Assembly (NCBI RefSeq): GCF_022919835.1
Contig: NZ_CP095074.1
Location: 3,205,501-3,269,500, forward strand
Direction: 5' to 3'
From: Halobacillus shinanisalinarum
GTDB taxonomy: Bacteria; Bacillota; Bacilli; Bacillales; Halobacillaceae
Length of the DNA stretch: 64,000 bases
Numbering within the stretch: position 1 is the first letter of the stretch; each line of letters opens with the position of its first letter. The position numbers and the translations under genes were made by a program. This document shows positions 1-8,126 of the stretch, piece by piece. The notes under the pieces are model-generated. The model was not told the origin of the DNA, did not search any database, and saw only the letters and a program-made list of their open reading frames with translations.

Positions 1-1170
1 AGTTAATGAAATGTTTGCTACTTGAGGTAAGATAGGAACCAATAGTTCAGCTAGCAGTACAATGGATACTAAGGGATGAAACCCTATATAAGACGAAAGT
101 AAGAAATATCCACCAATCATTAGATAGAAAATGAATGTTAGGTCTGCTGTAGAAACGAAAATAGTTTGCAAGATTCCGATAAGTTCAGTAGTGGCTAACA
201 TTTCCACAAAAAAACCTGCACTTAAGAACATGAAAAAATAGTTCGACAATCCTTTTGTTTTTAATTTCCAATAAGGGATAGCAAGAGATACATACCTTTT
301 GACTTTACGAATATACAGGGCCCAAAGTAATGAAATTGGTAGAATGAGCAGGACTAAAGAGAAAAGATAGCTTTGATTAAACAATTGATTAAAAAAAGTG
401 ACCGTCACAACAAGAATTAGCAACAATAAAAATAATTCCCGAATCTTTTTAAATATATATTGATAGGAAATATCCATTTTACTAGACGTTGTTTCTAATG
501 GAAGATGTTTATATTTTCTTTTAGCTATATACCAATCTAGAAATAAAGTCAAGACGGCAATAAAAAAGATGAAAGGAAATATAAATATGTAGCTTTCTTG
601 GGTGATTTCAAGCGACTTAATCACCATAATTTCAAGCGGACTCCAGGTCAGACACATTGCATAAGCACGTAATAAATTTTCCGAATAGAATTTATTGCTT
701 ATGTTTAATGGGAGATGTTTGAGTGTATTCTTTAATGACCGCAGTAACAGTGGAATAGTGGCAATGTTCAGGAATAAACCTAGGACGTGAGACACAAAAG
801 AACTTCGTTTATATAAATCGCTGACACCATCTACTTTATATTTTAAGAATAGATTAAGGTTGGTATCATACCGCCCAACTTGAATTAAAGAATTTAGAAA
901 AGGAAGCAATAAAAATAATGACAAAATGCCTAGCATCGAGTCAAAGTGGAGAAATACTGTATGCCATGACGAATCATTGTTTAAGAACAAGAGAAATCCT
1001 ATCACGTAAAAAGTAATACCGGAATATAAATACAATCCTTTTGCAAAAAACAATGAAATGAGGATTGCAAGATTTGCAAAGATTCCAACAATATAGAGGG
1101 TGGTATCTCCTTCCCAAATTTGTGATAGAAGATAAAGGAAAATTAAAACAGGGTAGATATAAACACGCAT
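1..1170 (-). CDS. Polytopic membrane protein, C-terminus beyond the window
   Basis: The reading frame is open for 390 codons from an ATG at 1170 to the first base of the window, so the C-terminus is missing. An excellent ribosome site (AAGGAGGGG, about 5 nt before the ATG) fixes the start. The protein is very hydrophobic, with roughly ten predicted membrane segments separated by short basic loops and no signal-peptide cleavage motif, and looks like a secondary transporter. I do not recognise the family; a remote resemblance to ion-transporter-superfamily carriers is only an impression. It diverges from the catabolic genes starting at 1372, and the shared 200-bp spacer holds a promoter, a cre-like site and two GntR-type operators. 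Uptake of that pathway's substrate is therefore a reasonable inference, not shown by the sequence. Confidence 0.72.
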   Translation of the reverse strand, partial: MRVYIYPVLIFLYLLSQIWEGDTTLYIVGIFANLAILISLFFAKGLYLYSGITFYVIGFLLFLNNDSSWHTVFLHFDSMLGILSLFLLLPFLNSLIQVGRYDTNLNLFLKYKVDGVSDLYKRSSFVSHVLGLFLNIATIPLLLRSLKNTLKHLPLNISNKFYSENLLRAYAMCLTWSPLEIMVIKSLEITQESYIFIFPFIFFIAVLTLFLDWYIAKRKYKHLPLETTSSKMDISYQYIFKKIRELFLLLLILVVTVTFFNQLFNQSYLFSLVLLILPISLLWALYIRKVKRYVSLAIPYWKLKTKGLSNYFFMFLSAGFFVEMLATTELIGILQTIFVSTADLTFIFYLMIGGYFLLSSYIGFHPLVSIVLLAELLVPILPQVANISLT

Positions 1171-1228
1171 ATTTCCCCTCCTTTTGAGAGCATGATTAAG
1201 ATTTGCAGTAAAAGAATATAGATGGGTA

Positions 1229-1257
1229 TTGAAATTTTCAATTTTCTATCGTATTAT
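1229..1257 (+). promoter_or_regulatory. Sigma-A type promoter of the catabolic operon
   Basis: TTGAAA (1229-1234) and TATTAT (1252-1257) are separated by 17 bp. The predicted start of transcription, near 1264, falls inside the cre-like site and just before the first palindromic operator, a layout typical of repression. Confidence 0.55.
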
Positions 1258-1258
1258 A

Positions 1259-1274
1259 TTGATAACGGTTTCAT
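1259..1274. promoter_or_regulatory. cre-like site (CcpA)
   Basis: TTGATAACGGTTTCAT matches the catabolite-responsive-element consensus WTGNAARCGNWWWCAW at 15 of 16 positions. It overlaps the predicted transcription start and abuts the GntR operator, so carbon catabolite repression of the operon is likely. Confidence 0.55.
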
Positions 1275-1288
1275 TAGATCGATCTAAT
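1273..1288. promoter_or_regulatory. GntR/FadR-type operator, perfect palindrome (copy 1)
   Basis: ATTAGATCGATCTAAT is a perfect 16-bp palindrome just downstream of the predicted transcription start. The identical sequence recurs at 8093-8108 before the CoA-transferase gene, and a GntR/FCD regulator is encoded between the two blocks. Binding by that regulator is inferred. Confidence 0.68.
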
Positions 1289-1334
1289 AACCATCTTACG
1301 TAAGAAAAGGTGAAAAATCAAATAAACTTCATTT

Positions 1335-1350
1335 AGTAGATCGATCCAAT
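1335..1350. promoter_or_regulatory. Second, degenerate copy of the operator
   Basis: AGTAGATCGATCCAAT matches the perfect palindrome at 14 of 16 positions. It lies between the first operator and the ribosome site of the aldehyde dehydrogenase gene. Centre-to-centre distance to copy 1 is 62 bp, about six helical turns. Confidence 0.55.
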
Positions 1351-1371
1351 TATGAAAAGAGGGTGAGTAAA

Positions 1372-2801
1372 ATGAATCTTAAAGCACAACCTTTTATCTC
1401 AGGAGAGTGGATTTCAGACGATCGGGAGAGATTAGAAATAAAAAGTCCATTTACTCAAGAAATGATTGGAGAACAATACTTAGCTACAGAAGAAGATGTA
1501 GAGCGAGCTCTTAATGCCGCTTATTCAAGTAAAAAAGAGATTAGGGATATTCCATCTGTAAAACGTGCGAAGATATTGAAAAAAGCATCGGAATTGATGG
1601 AACAAAATAAAGAGAAATTGGCAAAGATCATTTCTAGTGAATTAGGAAAGCCATTAAAAAATACGTTAGGCGAGGTAGATCGATCCATTGAAACATTAGA
1701 GTTGTCCGCTGAAGAAGCAAAACGTCTTCACGGGGAAACATTGCCGGGGACGCATCAGAAAGAGGGGTACACACTATTGCCTCAACTCATCGCGTTCCCG
1801 TTGGTGTAGTTGCAGCGATCACTCCTTTTAATGCACCGTTGAATCTAGTTTGCCACAAATTAGGGCCTGCCTTTGCTGGTGGGAATACAACCATTTTAAA
1901 ACCTGCCCCACAAACGACACTTATTGCTACGGAGTTGTTGAAGTTGTTGCTTGAAGCCGGCGTTCCTAAAAATGCGGTGAACATGGTGCTTGGCGGGGTG
2001 GACACAGGTCAACAAATAGTAAGAGATGATCGAGTAAATGTCATTTCATTTACTGGAGGTACAGTTGCAAGTAGAAACATTTGTGAAATAGCCGGGATAA
2101 AAAAAGTACTATTAGAGCTAGGTGGTAATGCAGCTACGATCGTTCATGAAGATGCCAATATATCAGATGCCGCCCAACAATGTGCGAAAACAGGGTACAG
2201 TAACTCGGGACAAAGCTGTATTTCCGTTCAAAGGGTCTATGTTCACAAATCTGTATTGGATGATTTTGTACCCCAATTAAAACAAGAAGTGTCCAAACTA
2301 AAGGTAGGAGACCCACTGCTTCCCGACACAGATGTTGGTACTTTAGTGGATGAAAAAGCGGCGGACCGTGTGATCGGTTGGATTGGCGAAGCTGTCAGCT
2401 CAGGTGCTGAAGTACTAATCGGGGGAGAGAAAAAAGGAGCGTCCGTTGAGCCCACTGTCATTGTGAATCCTCCCAAGCAAAGCAAAGTGGTTTGCCAAGA
2501 GGTTTTCGGACCTGTAGTTAGTGTGATTCCTTATGAAGACTTGGAGGAAGCAGTAGAAGAAGCAAATGACTCTTCTTTTGGACTGCAAACAGGGATTTTC
2601 ACAAACCAAATTGACCTAGCCTATAAGGTGGCACATGAACTTGAGGTCGGAGGAGTCGTTATTAACGGAACATCAAACTTCCGTTTAGATCATTGGCCTT
2701 ACGGTGGAGTTAAAGATAGTGGAATCGGACGTGAAGGTCCACGCTATGCGATTCAAGACATGACAGAAAGTAAAATGATTGTATTAAAACTACCTAAATA
2801 A
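1372..2801 (+). pseudogene. NAD(P)-dependent aldehyde dehydrogenase, broken by a one-base frameshift
   Basis: Two frames together encode one aldehyde dehydrogenase of about 476 residues, the normal family length. The first frame runs from ATG 1372 (ribosome site GAGGGTGAG; a GTG at 1363 abuts it and is less likely) to a stop at 1807. The second frame is open from before 1743 and continues to 2801. Continuity is restored by adding one G to the G4 run at 1746-1749, after which the conserved segment up to the ITPFNAPLN motif reads through. The catalytic cysteine lies in GQSCIS, the glutamate in LLELGG and the coenzyme loop in FTGG. As first gene of the operon it probably oxidises an aldehyde made by the neighbouring alcohol dehydrogenase or ThDP enzyme. 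Whether the frameshift is real or a sequencing error cannot be decided here. Confidence 0.85.
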
Positions 2802-2838
2802 TAATCTATTGCACAGTTTTGAACAGGAAGGATTGGCG

Positions 2839-3840
2839 GTGACAAAGATGTATGGATTATTTTTAAAGAACCCTAGTGATCTAGAATTAAAAGAATTTGC
2901 ATCCATACCTACACTTCAAGATGATGAAGTGAAACTTAAGTTAATTTACGGAGGAATTTGTGGTTCAGACGTAAATGTATACAAAGGGAAGATTGAGCAT
3001 GCTAGTTATCCAGTTTCACCCGGGCATGAATTAGTAGGTGAAATCGTGCAAACCGGTGCTAATGTAAAAGAAAACATTGGCCAGCGAGTAGTCATTCAAC
3101 CGAACTCTTTTTGTGGTGAATGTAACTATTGTAAGTCGGGCCAAACGAATATTTGTCCTGATAAGAAGTCGTTAGGTGTCAATGTTAATGGAGGGTTTGT
3201 CCAAGAGTTTGTGATTTCCTCAAAATACGTTTTACCCGTTCCTAAAGAGCTGGCAAATGAAAAGGCAGTATTAATCGAACCGTTTGCTGTCATTGTTCAC
3301 GCTTTCAAAAAGGTTTCCATCACACAAGGAACTTCCGTAGCTATTATCGGATGTGGGGCGGAAGGGATGTTGGCCGTAGCTCTTGCCAATCATTTAGGTG
3401 CCAATATAACGGCCGTGGATATTAATCAAGAAAAATTGAACAAAATCCAGAGCCATTATAGTGGTATCAATACGTGTCTGCCGGAAGAAGTAGAAGCAGG
3501 AAAGTTTGATGTAGTGATTGAGGCAGCAGGAGCTAAACAATCGTTTGAACAAGGAGTCGATATTCTCAAACCAGGTGGTGCCATGGTGGTTGTGGGTATG
3601 GCACCAAAAGCGGAATTACCAGTAACACAGATGGTACGAAAAGAATTAACGTTATATGGATCGATCATCTACAACTTCCCGGATGATTTTTTGGTAAGTA
3701 TTGAGTATTTGCAAGAGGAAGACTTTAACGTCCAACCGATTATCTCTGAAATTCTTCCTTTAAATGAGTATAAAAAGGCGTACGAATATGCTACGTCAGG
3801 TCAATACGGAAAAATCATACTAAACTTTCAGGAGGCATAA
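2839..3840 (+). CDS. Zinc-dependent medium-chain alcohol/polyol dehydrogenase
   Basis: A 333-residue medium-chain dehydrogenase. Cys41 (GGICGSD) and His63-Glu64 (GHE) are the catalytic-zinc positions, Cys92, Cys95, Cys98 and Cys106 form the structural-zinc lobe, and a Rossmann nucleotide motif (IIGCGAEG) sits in the second half. The GTG at 2839 was chosen because AGGAAGG lies 7 nt upstream; the frame extends further to a TTG at 2809 with no ribosome site. It lies 37 bp behind the aldehyde dehydrogenase and 3 bp before the ThDP enzyme, so it is cotranscribed. It resembles threonine/sorbitol/butanediol dehydrogenases, but the substrate cannot be read from sequence. Confidence 0.85.
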   Translation: MTKMYGLFLKNPSDLELKEFASIPTLQDDEVKLKLIYGGICGSDVNVYKGKIEHASYPVSPGHELVGEIVQTGANVKENIGQRVVIQPNSFCGECNYCKSGQTNICPDKKSLGVNVNGGFVQEFVISSKYVLPVPKELANEKAVLIEPFAVIVHAFKKVSITQGTSVAIIGCGAEGMLAVALANHLGANITAVDINQEKLNKIQSHYSGINTCLPEEVEAGKFDVVIEAAGAKQSFEQGVDILKPGGAMVVVGMAPKAELPVTQMVRKELTLYGSIIYNFPDDFLVSIEYLQEEDFNVQPIISEILPLNEYKKAYEYATSGQYGKIILNFQEA

Positions 3841-3843
3841 TAA

Positions 3844-5604
3844 ATGGAAAAGTTAGTTTCGAACTTGCTAGTTCAATACCTCGAAAACAGAGGTGTTGAA
3901 CATATATTCGGTTTGTGCGGCCATACAAACATTGCGGTCCTTTCTGAGCTTGAGAAGAGCTCCATTGGTTTTGTAAACGTTCGGCATGAACAAATTGCAG
4001 CACATATGGCAGACGGCTACGCGAGAGCGACAAAACAAGCTTCCGTTGTGTTAAGTCATTTAGGACCAGGATTGACAAATGCAGCAACAGGTGTGGCTAA
4101 CGCGGCATTAGATTCCATTCCAATGGTGGTGATTGCAGGTGATGTACCGAGTCATTATTACGGGAAGCATCCACACCAGGAAGTTAACTTACATGCAGAT
4201 GCTTCTCAAAACGAAATTTATCGTCCGTTCGTTAAGCGTGCTTGGCGTGTCGATCGCCCGGATTTATTTCCGGAAATCATGGAAAAGGCTTTTCAACTAG
4301 CTGAAAGCGGAAATCCCGGACCCGTCCTAGTGTCCGTTCCCATGGATATCTTTTCTAAGAAGATTGATGAATCGTTATTTGAAAAAAATAACTATCACAC
4401 AAAGTCGCTGTCGAAACCATCGATCGATGATGAAAAGGCGAAAGAAATAATTCAAACGCTTGTCAATGCGAAAAATCCGCTGTTCTATGTTGGTGGAGGA
4501 ATCATGCTGGCAGACGCGGCCCAAGAATTAAGAGAACTTGTCAATTATTTGGATATCCCGGTAGCGCACTCTCTAATGGGGAAAGGCGCCGTATCTGATG
4601 ATAATGATCTAACTCTTGGTATGACTGGATTTTGGGGGACGAAATTCATCAATGATAAATGTAAAGAGGCAGACTACATTTTTGCACTTGGAACTCGTTT
4701 TGCTGAAGCGGATAGTAGTTCCTGGGAGTCAGAATATACCTTTAATATTCCATCTACAAAGCTGATTCAGATTGATATTGATCCAAATGAGATTGGCAGG
4801 AATTATCCTGTTGAAATCGGAGCCGTTGCTGATTTAAAACAAGCGTTGACTGTATTAAATCGTGTGGCTAAGGAAGTAGTGCCAGAGGGTTTGACAAATA
4901 ATCACATCAAACGAGAAATTGTCAATAATCGAAAAGAATTCACCGAAAGCAATAAAGAGCTTGAGGAAGATGACAGTTTTCCTATGATGCCACAGCGAAT
5001 TTTAGCAGATGTACGTGATGTACTTCCAAAAGATGCCTATCTTACGACGGATGTAGGCTGGAATAAAAATGGGGTAGGACAACAATTCCCTATCTATGAA
5101 GCTGGGTCAATTCTTACGCCAGGCGGCTTTGCGACGATGGGCTTCGGAGCTCCAGCGGCTATGGGAGCTAAAATTGCTTCTCCTGATAAGGTAGTTGTCT
5201 CCCTAGTTGGCGACGGCGGGTTTGGCCAAAATCCGGCCCTATTAGCTACGGCGGCTGAAGAAGGCATACCAGTTATTTGGATTGTTATGAACAACTCTGC
5301 TTATGGAACAATTGCCGGACTTGAAAAAGCTCATTTTGATACGACACATGGAACAGTGTTTACAAAAGATGGCGAATCGTACACCCCTGATTATGCAAGC
5401 ATTGCAAAAGCGTACGGGGTCGACGGGGTTAAGGTTGAGTCAGCAGAAGAATTTAAACCTGCATTACAGCAAGCGATTGAATCAAACAAACCTTTTGTTA
5501 TAGATACGCCTATGATCAATAACCCAGTCCCTACAGATGGACACTGGAACATCATGGATATTTACTCTCCTGGTAAGAAAGTACATCATGCAAGCATTAA
5601 ATAA
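3844..5604 (+). CDS. ThDP-dependent decarboxylase/carboligase, acetolactate-synthase-like
   Basis: A 586-residue member of the acetolactate synthase/benzoylformate decarboxylase superfamily with the three domains in order: N-terminal PYR domain with the cofactor-activating glutamate (RHEQ, Glu49), central domain, and C-terminal PP domain with the GDG...NN motif (Asp457 to Asn483) that binds ThDP-magnesium. The GGAGG ribosome site overlaps the end of the dehydrogenase gene. It is unlikely to be the biosynthetic IlvB, because no regulatory subunit or branched-chain gene is nearby; a catabolic 2-oxo-acid decarboxylase or carboligase feeding the aldehyde and alcohol dehydrogenases fits better. 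It is not a glyoxylate carboligase, which lacks the glutamate. The exact reaction is unknown. Confidence 0.82.
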   Translation: MEKLVSNLLVQYLENRGVEHIFGLCGHTNIAVLSELEKSSIGFVNVRHEQIAAHMADGYARATKQASVVLSHLGPGLTNAATGVANAALDSIPMVVIAGDVPSHYYGKHPHQEVNLHADASQNEIYRPFVKRAWRVDRPDLFPEIMEKAFQLAESGNPGPVLVSVPMDIFSKKIDESLFEKNNYHTKSLSKPSIDDEKAKEIIQTLVNAKNPLFYVGGGIMLADAAQELRELVNYLDIPVAHSLMGKGAVSDDNDLTLGMTGFWGTKFINDKCKEADYIFALGTRFAEADSSSWESEYTFNIPSTKLIQIDIDPNEIGRNYPVEIGAVADLKQALTVLNRVAKEVVPEGLTNNHIKREIVNNRKEFTESNKELEEDDSFPMMPQRILADVRDVLPKDAYLTTDVGWNKNGVGQQFPIYEAGSILTPGGFATMGFGAPAAMGAKIASPDKVVVSLVGDGGFGQNPALLATAAEEGIPVIWIVMNNSAYGTIAGLEKAHFDTTHGTVFTKDGESYTPDYASIAKAYGVDGVKVESAEEFKPALQQAIESNKPFVIDTPMINNPVPTDGHWNIMDIYSPGKKVHHASIK

Positions 5605-5633
5605 TTTGCGATTAAAAAAGGAGGAGTTCAGTT

Positions 5634-6017
5634 ATGGAAATTAAAGTATTAGATCCATTCAAAGATTCAAACCCTTCATGGCTAGGTCTAGAAGACCCTG
5701 ATAAAAATATGGTTCGAAAAGTATTTCAGTTAATTACTCCTGATAATGTAGGATCCAAGCATATGATGGCAGGTTTAACTGTTTTTGAACCAGGCGAAGC
5801 AAGTTCCCTCCATAATCATGACAATTCCGAGGAACTTAATGTTGTCATTAAAGGTTCTGGTGAAGTCGTGGATGATAGAGGAAACAAACGCTCATTTAAA
5901 GAAAATGATTATATGTTTATACCTGAAGGAGAATTCCATCAGCACGTGAACAATGGGGATGAACCATTATGGTTATTGTGGTGTTACTCTCCTCAGGGCC
6001 AATTGCCTAAGGACTAA
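5634..6017 (+). CDS. Small single-domain cupin
   Basis: A 127-residue single cupin barrel. Motif 1 shows the metal ligands His-x-His-x4-Glu (HNHDNSEE) and motif 2 contributes a histidine in PEGEFHQH. The ribosome site AAAGGAGGAG precedes the ATG and the gene follows the ThDP enzyme by 29 bp in the same operon. Such small cupins include isomerases, lyases, dioxygenases and sugar-binding proteins; it could act on an intermediate of this pathway, but the activity cannot be assigned. Confidence 0.75.
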   Translation: MEIKVLDPFKDSNPSWLGLEDPDKNMVRKVFQLITPDNVGSKHMMAGLTVFEPGEASSLHNHDNSEELNVVIKGSGEVVDDRGNKRSFKENDYMFIPEGEFHQHVNNGDEPLWLLWCYSPQGQLPKD

Positions 6018-6046
6018 ACTGCTATTTCAAGAAAGTAGGAGAGTAT

Positions 6047-6292
6047 ATGCAACCTACCCTGAACAAGATGCTTAGTACATTAGGCTATGAAGCACTTAAC
6101 CAAATCTTTGATATTAAACAAGAAAGTTTATCGGAAGTTGAAAAACGGAAATTAGTTGAATTAGCGATGAAACAAGAATCAGAAGAGCAGATGAGAGAAC
6201 GAGTGCTTCGTATCTTAAATAAAGAAGTAGATAAACAAGAGAAGGTAAAATTGCTTTTGGATTTGGATACGGATAAGAATGAAAGTAGTTAA
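6047..6292 (+). CDS. Small charged hypothetical protein
   Basis: An 81-residue, highly charged, lysine/glutamate-rich and probably helical protein with no signal peptide or membrane segment. AGTAGGAGAG lies just upstream of the ATG. It is the last gene of the operon, 29 bp behind the cupin and immediately before an intrinsic terminator, which supports it being a real cistron. I do not recognise the family. Confidence 0.6.
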   Translation: MQPTLNKMLSTLGYEALNQIFDIKQESLSEVEKRKLVELAMKQESEEQMRERVLRILNKEVDKQEKVKLLLDLDTDKNESS

Positions 6293-6301
6293 CTGTAAAG
6301 A

Positions 6302-6331
6302 TGTTCAAAGCGGCTCGCTTTGAACATTTTT
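6302..6331 (+). terminator. Intrinsic terminator of the first catabolic operon
   Basis: An 11-bp perfect stem (TGTTCAAAGCG with its complement, 3-nt loop) is followed by a short T run. It ends the transcript starting with the aldehyde dehydrogenase and separates it from the dehydroquinase gene. Confidence 0.85.
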
Positions 6332-6352
6332 GCGCTTTTACGTGAAAAAGGA

Positions 6353-6381
6353 TTGTAAGTTAAAAAAAACTCCTATAGAAT
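6353..6381 (+). promoter_or_regulatory. Possible promoter of the dehydroquinase gene
   Basis: TTGTAA (6353-6358) and TAGAAT (6376-6381) lie 17 bp apart just behind the preceding terminator. The match is moderate, but a promoter is expected because aroD is bounded by terminators on both sides. Confidence 0.4.
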
Positions 6382-6462
6382 GACACTAATATGAAATAAA
6401 GGTTCAGAACATTTCGTGTATTGCAGGAACCAAAATATTGACGTGTCAAGGGGATTTTTTTA

Positions 6463-7236
6463 ATGGAGCGGAGTAAAAAAGCATTTAAAGTGAAAGGTAA
6501 AATGGTTGGCGGTCAGCGTCCAATGATATGCATTCCACTTGTCGGTAAGGATAAAGAAGAGTTGATAAAAGAATTACACGTCATTAAAGATAAGCAACCT
6601 GATATCATTGAATGGCGCGCGGATTATTTCAAGGACTTAGATGATGAATCGAAGGTGGTAGACGCCCTTAGAAAGGTCAGTGATATAGCTGAGGAAGTTC
6701 CCCTCCTGTTTACGATTCGGTCAGAAGCGGAGGGTGGGCAGCAGATTACCTTAAACGAAAAGGCTAAACTAAACTTGCTAACGCAGCTGATGGGGACAGG
6801 AACAATCGACTTCGTTGATTATGAATTGGATAATGATGAAGATGATATTAAGTATCTGCGGAATATCACTGACAATTATGGCATAAAGCTGATCACTTCT
6901 TACCATAACTTTAGAGAAACACCGCCTGTAGAGACCATTTTTGAAAAAGGGAGACAAGCGGAAGATTATCAAGCCGATATGGTTAAAATTTCAGTTATGC
7001 CAAACAACATGGATGATGTATTGGTATTACTTGAGGCTACTCAAGCTATTAATAAACATATCAATATTCCGGTTGTTTCTATATCCATGGGAGAGTATGG
7101 CTCGATCAGCAGAATGTTTGGATGGAAATTTGGATCTGCCATCACATTCGGCATAGGGGAACAAAGCTCTGCGCCAGGGCAGATTCCGGTGGAAGACTTA
7201 AGGTCTGTCATTAATATTATTGAAAAAACGACTTAA
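6463..7236 (+). CDS. aroD: Type I 3-dehydroquinate dehydratase
   Basis: A 257-residue class I dehydroquinase converting 3-dehydroquinate to 3-dehydroshikimate. All family residues are present: Glu50 and Arg52 (EWRAD), catalytic His148 (SYHNF), the Schiff-base Lys175 (VKISVMP), Arg217 (SISRMFG) and Gln240 (SSAPGQ). ATG 6463 is preceded by AAGGGGA; a downstream ATG at 6502 would cut the N-terminus. Flanking terminators make it a single cistron, and no GntR operator lies in front of it. It may therefore be the housekeeping shikimate enzyme placed inside a catabolic island, although a quinate/shikimate catabolic role cannot be excluded. Confidence 0.9.
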   Translation: MERSKKAFKVKGKMVGGQRPMICIPLVGKDKEELIKELHVIKDKQPDIIEWRADYFKDLDDESKVVDALRKVSDIAEEVPLLFTIRSEAEGGQQITLNEKAKLNLLTQLMGTGTIDFVDYELDNDEDDIKYLRNITDNYGIKLITSYHNFRETPPVETIFEKGRQAEDYQADMVKISVMPNNMDDVLVLLEATQAINKHINIPVVSISMGEYGSISRMFGWKFGSAITFGIGEQSSAPGQIPVEDLRSVINIIEKTT

Positions 7237-7245
7237 GCGCCCATA

Positions 7246-7286
7246 AAGACTTCGACAGTAAATCGTTACTGTAACGGAGTCTTTTC
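7246..7286 (+). terminator. Intrinsic terminator of aroD
   Basis: An imperfect stem (AAGACT...CAGTAA pairing with TTACTG...AGTCTT) is followed by TTTTC, directly before the promoter of the GntR gene. Confidence 0.7.
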
Positions 7287-7297
7287 TTGTCTCAAGC

Positions 7298-7326
7298 TTG
7301 ACGTTCGGGACTATATTTATTATAAT
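7298..7326 (+). promoter_or_regulatory. Sigma-A promoter of the GntR regulator gene
   Basis: TTGACG (7298-7303) and a perfect TATAAT (7321-7326) are separated by exactly 17 bp. The predicted transcription start falls inside the inverted repeat at 7331-7353. Confidence 0.8.
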
Positions 7327-7330
7327 TTAA

Positions 7331-7353
7331 CTAAATTGGACTAACCAATTTAG
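7331..7353. promoter_or_regulatory. Inverted repeat over the GntR start, probable autoregulatory operator
   Basis: Nine-base arms CTAAATTGG and CCAATTTAG flank a 5-bp spacer and lie at the predicted +1, ending in the ribosome site. The sequence differs from the ATTAGATC palindromes in front of the enzyme operons, so either the regulator tolerates two site classes or another protein controls its gene. Confidence 0.6.
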
Positions 7354-7366
7354 GGGGTGTAAATAA

Positions 7367-8068
7367 ATGAGTGAACAAACCTATGAAGAAATGAAGAGCG
7401 AGCGGAAATACGAGAAAATTGTGCAGCAAATTTTACAGCTTATCGATAATGGAAAGTTGGAACCTGGGGATCGACTCCCGGCAGAAAGAAGTTTATCCGA
7501 AAAGTTAGGTTGCAGTAGAACATCGTTAAGAGAAGCGTTCCGTGTATTAGAATCGGAAGGATTGATTGTATCCAAAGTAGGCGGCGGCAGGTTTGTACAA
7601 AGGATCGACCAGCGTGTGAAATACAACTTTAATCCAATTGATACATTGGAAAAGTCAGCAATTCTCCATTTTATTGAAGCAAGAGAAACACTTGAACCCA
7701 AAATAGCTGAAATCGCTAGTTCTAGAGCAACTGAAGAGAATATCAAAAAGATGGCTGGGCTATTGACCAAAATGGAAGAGGAGTTGAAAAATCCTGATGA
7801 ACAAATCGGAATAGATAGCAGCTTTCACATTGCATTAGCAGAATCCACCCAAAATTTTGTATTTGTTTCGATGATGGAATCCAATTTGCAAATGATACAA
7901 AAGGTAAGGAAGCAGACCTTAGGTGCAAAAGGCCGATCAAAACAAGCATTGTCTGAACACCGTGCTATATTGGAAGCGGTTAAAGCAAAGGAGTCAGCGA
8001 AGTCTGTAGAAGCGATCACCCTGCATTTAAAGCATTTGAAAGAAAGAGTTATAAGCAACAGCCCATGA
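7367..8068 (+). CDS. GntR family transcriptional regulator, FadR/FCD subfamily
   Basis: A 233-residue regulator. An N-terminal winged helix (about residues 13-80) carries the GntR signature around GDRLPAERSLSEKLGCSRTS. A helical FCD ligand-binding domain follows, with histidines in SSFHIALAES, SEHRAILEA and ITLHLKHLKE at the positions that usually hold a metal for carboxylate ligands. ATG 7367 has the ribosome site AGGGGGTG. It sits between the two enzyme blocks, and identical 16-bp palindromes lie before both, so it is the probable repressor of the cluster, responding to a pathway acid or CoA ester. Confidence 0.9.
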   Translation: MSEQTYEEMKSERKYEKIVQQILQLIDNGKLEPGDRLPAERSLSEKLGCSRTSLREAFRVLESEGLIVSKVGGGRFVQRIDQRVKYNFNPIDTLEKSAILHFIEARETLEPKIAEIASSRATEENIKKMAGLLTKMEEELKNPDEQIGIDSSFHIALAESTQNFVFVSMMESNLQMIQKVRKQTLGAKGRSKQALSEHRAILEAVKAKESAKSVEAITLHLKHLKERVISNSP

Positions 8069-8092
8069 AGGTATAAATTTTTTTACCCCAAA

Positions 8093-8108
8093 ATTAGATC
8101 GATCTAAT
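8093..8108. promoter_or_regulatory. GntR/FadR-type operator, perfect palindrome (copy 3)
   Basis: ATTAGATCGATCTAAT, identical to copy 1 at 1273-1288, ends 18 bp before the start codon of the CoA-transferase gene and directly before its ribosome site. This position would block transcription entering from the regulator gene or a local promoter. Confidence 0.7.
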
Positions 8109-8126
8109 TATGAGAGGAGAATATAA

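Noticed and set aside
3844..5604. ThDP enzyme as sulfoacetaldehyde acetyltransferase or biosynthetic acetolactate synthase
   Set aside because: The N-terminal sequence does not resemble Xsc, and no phosphotransacetylase, regulatory subunit or branched-chain gene is adjacent.
5634..6017. Cupin as a DMSP lyase
   Set aside because: Small size and metal ligands are shared by most small cupins; no DMSP-specific neighbour or residue pattern could be shown.
6463..7236. Dehydroquinase as proof of quinate catabolism in the island
   Set aside because: It is flanked by terminators, has no copy of the shared operator, and no quinate or shikimate dehydrogenase is present.
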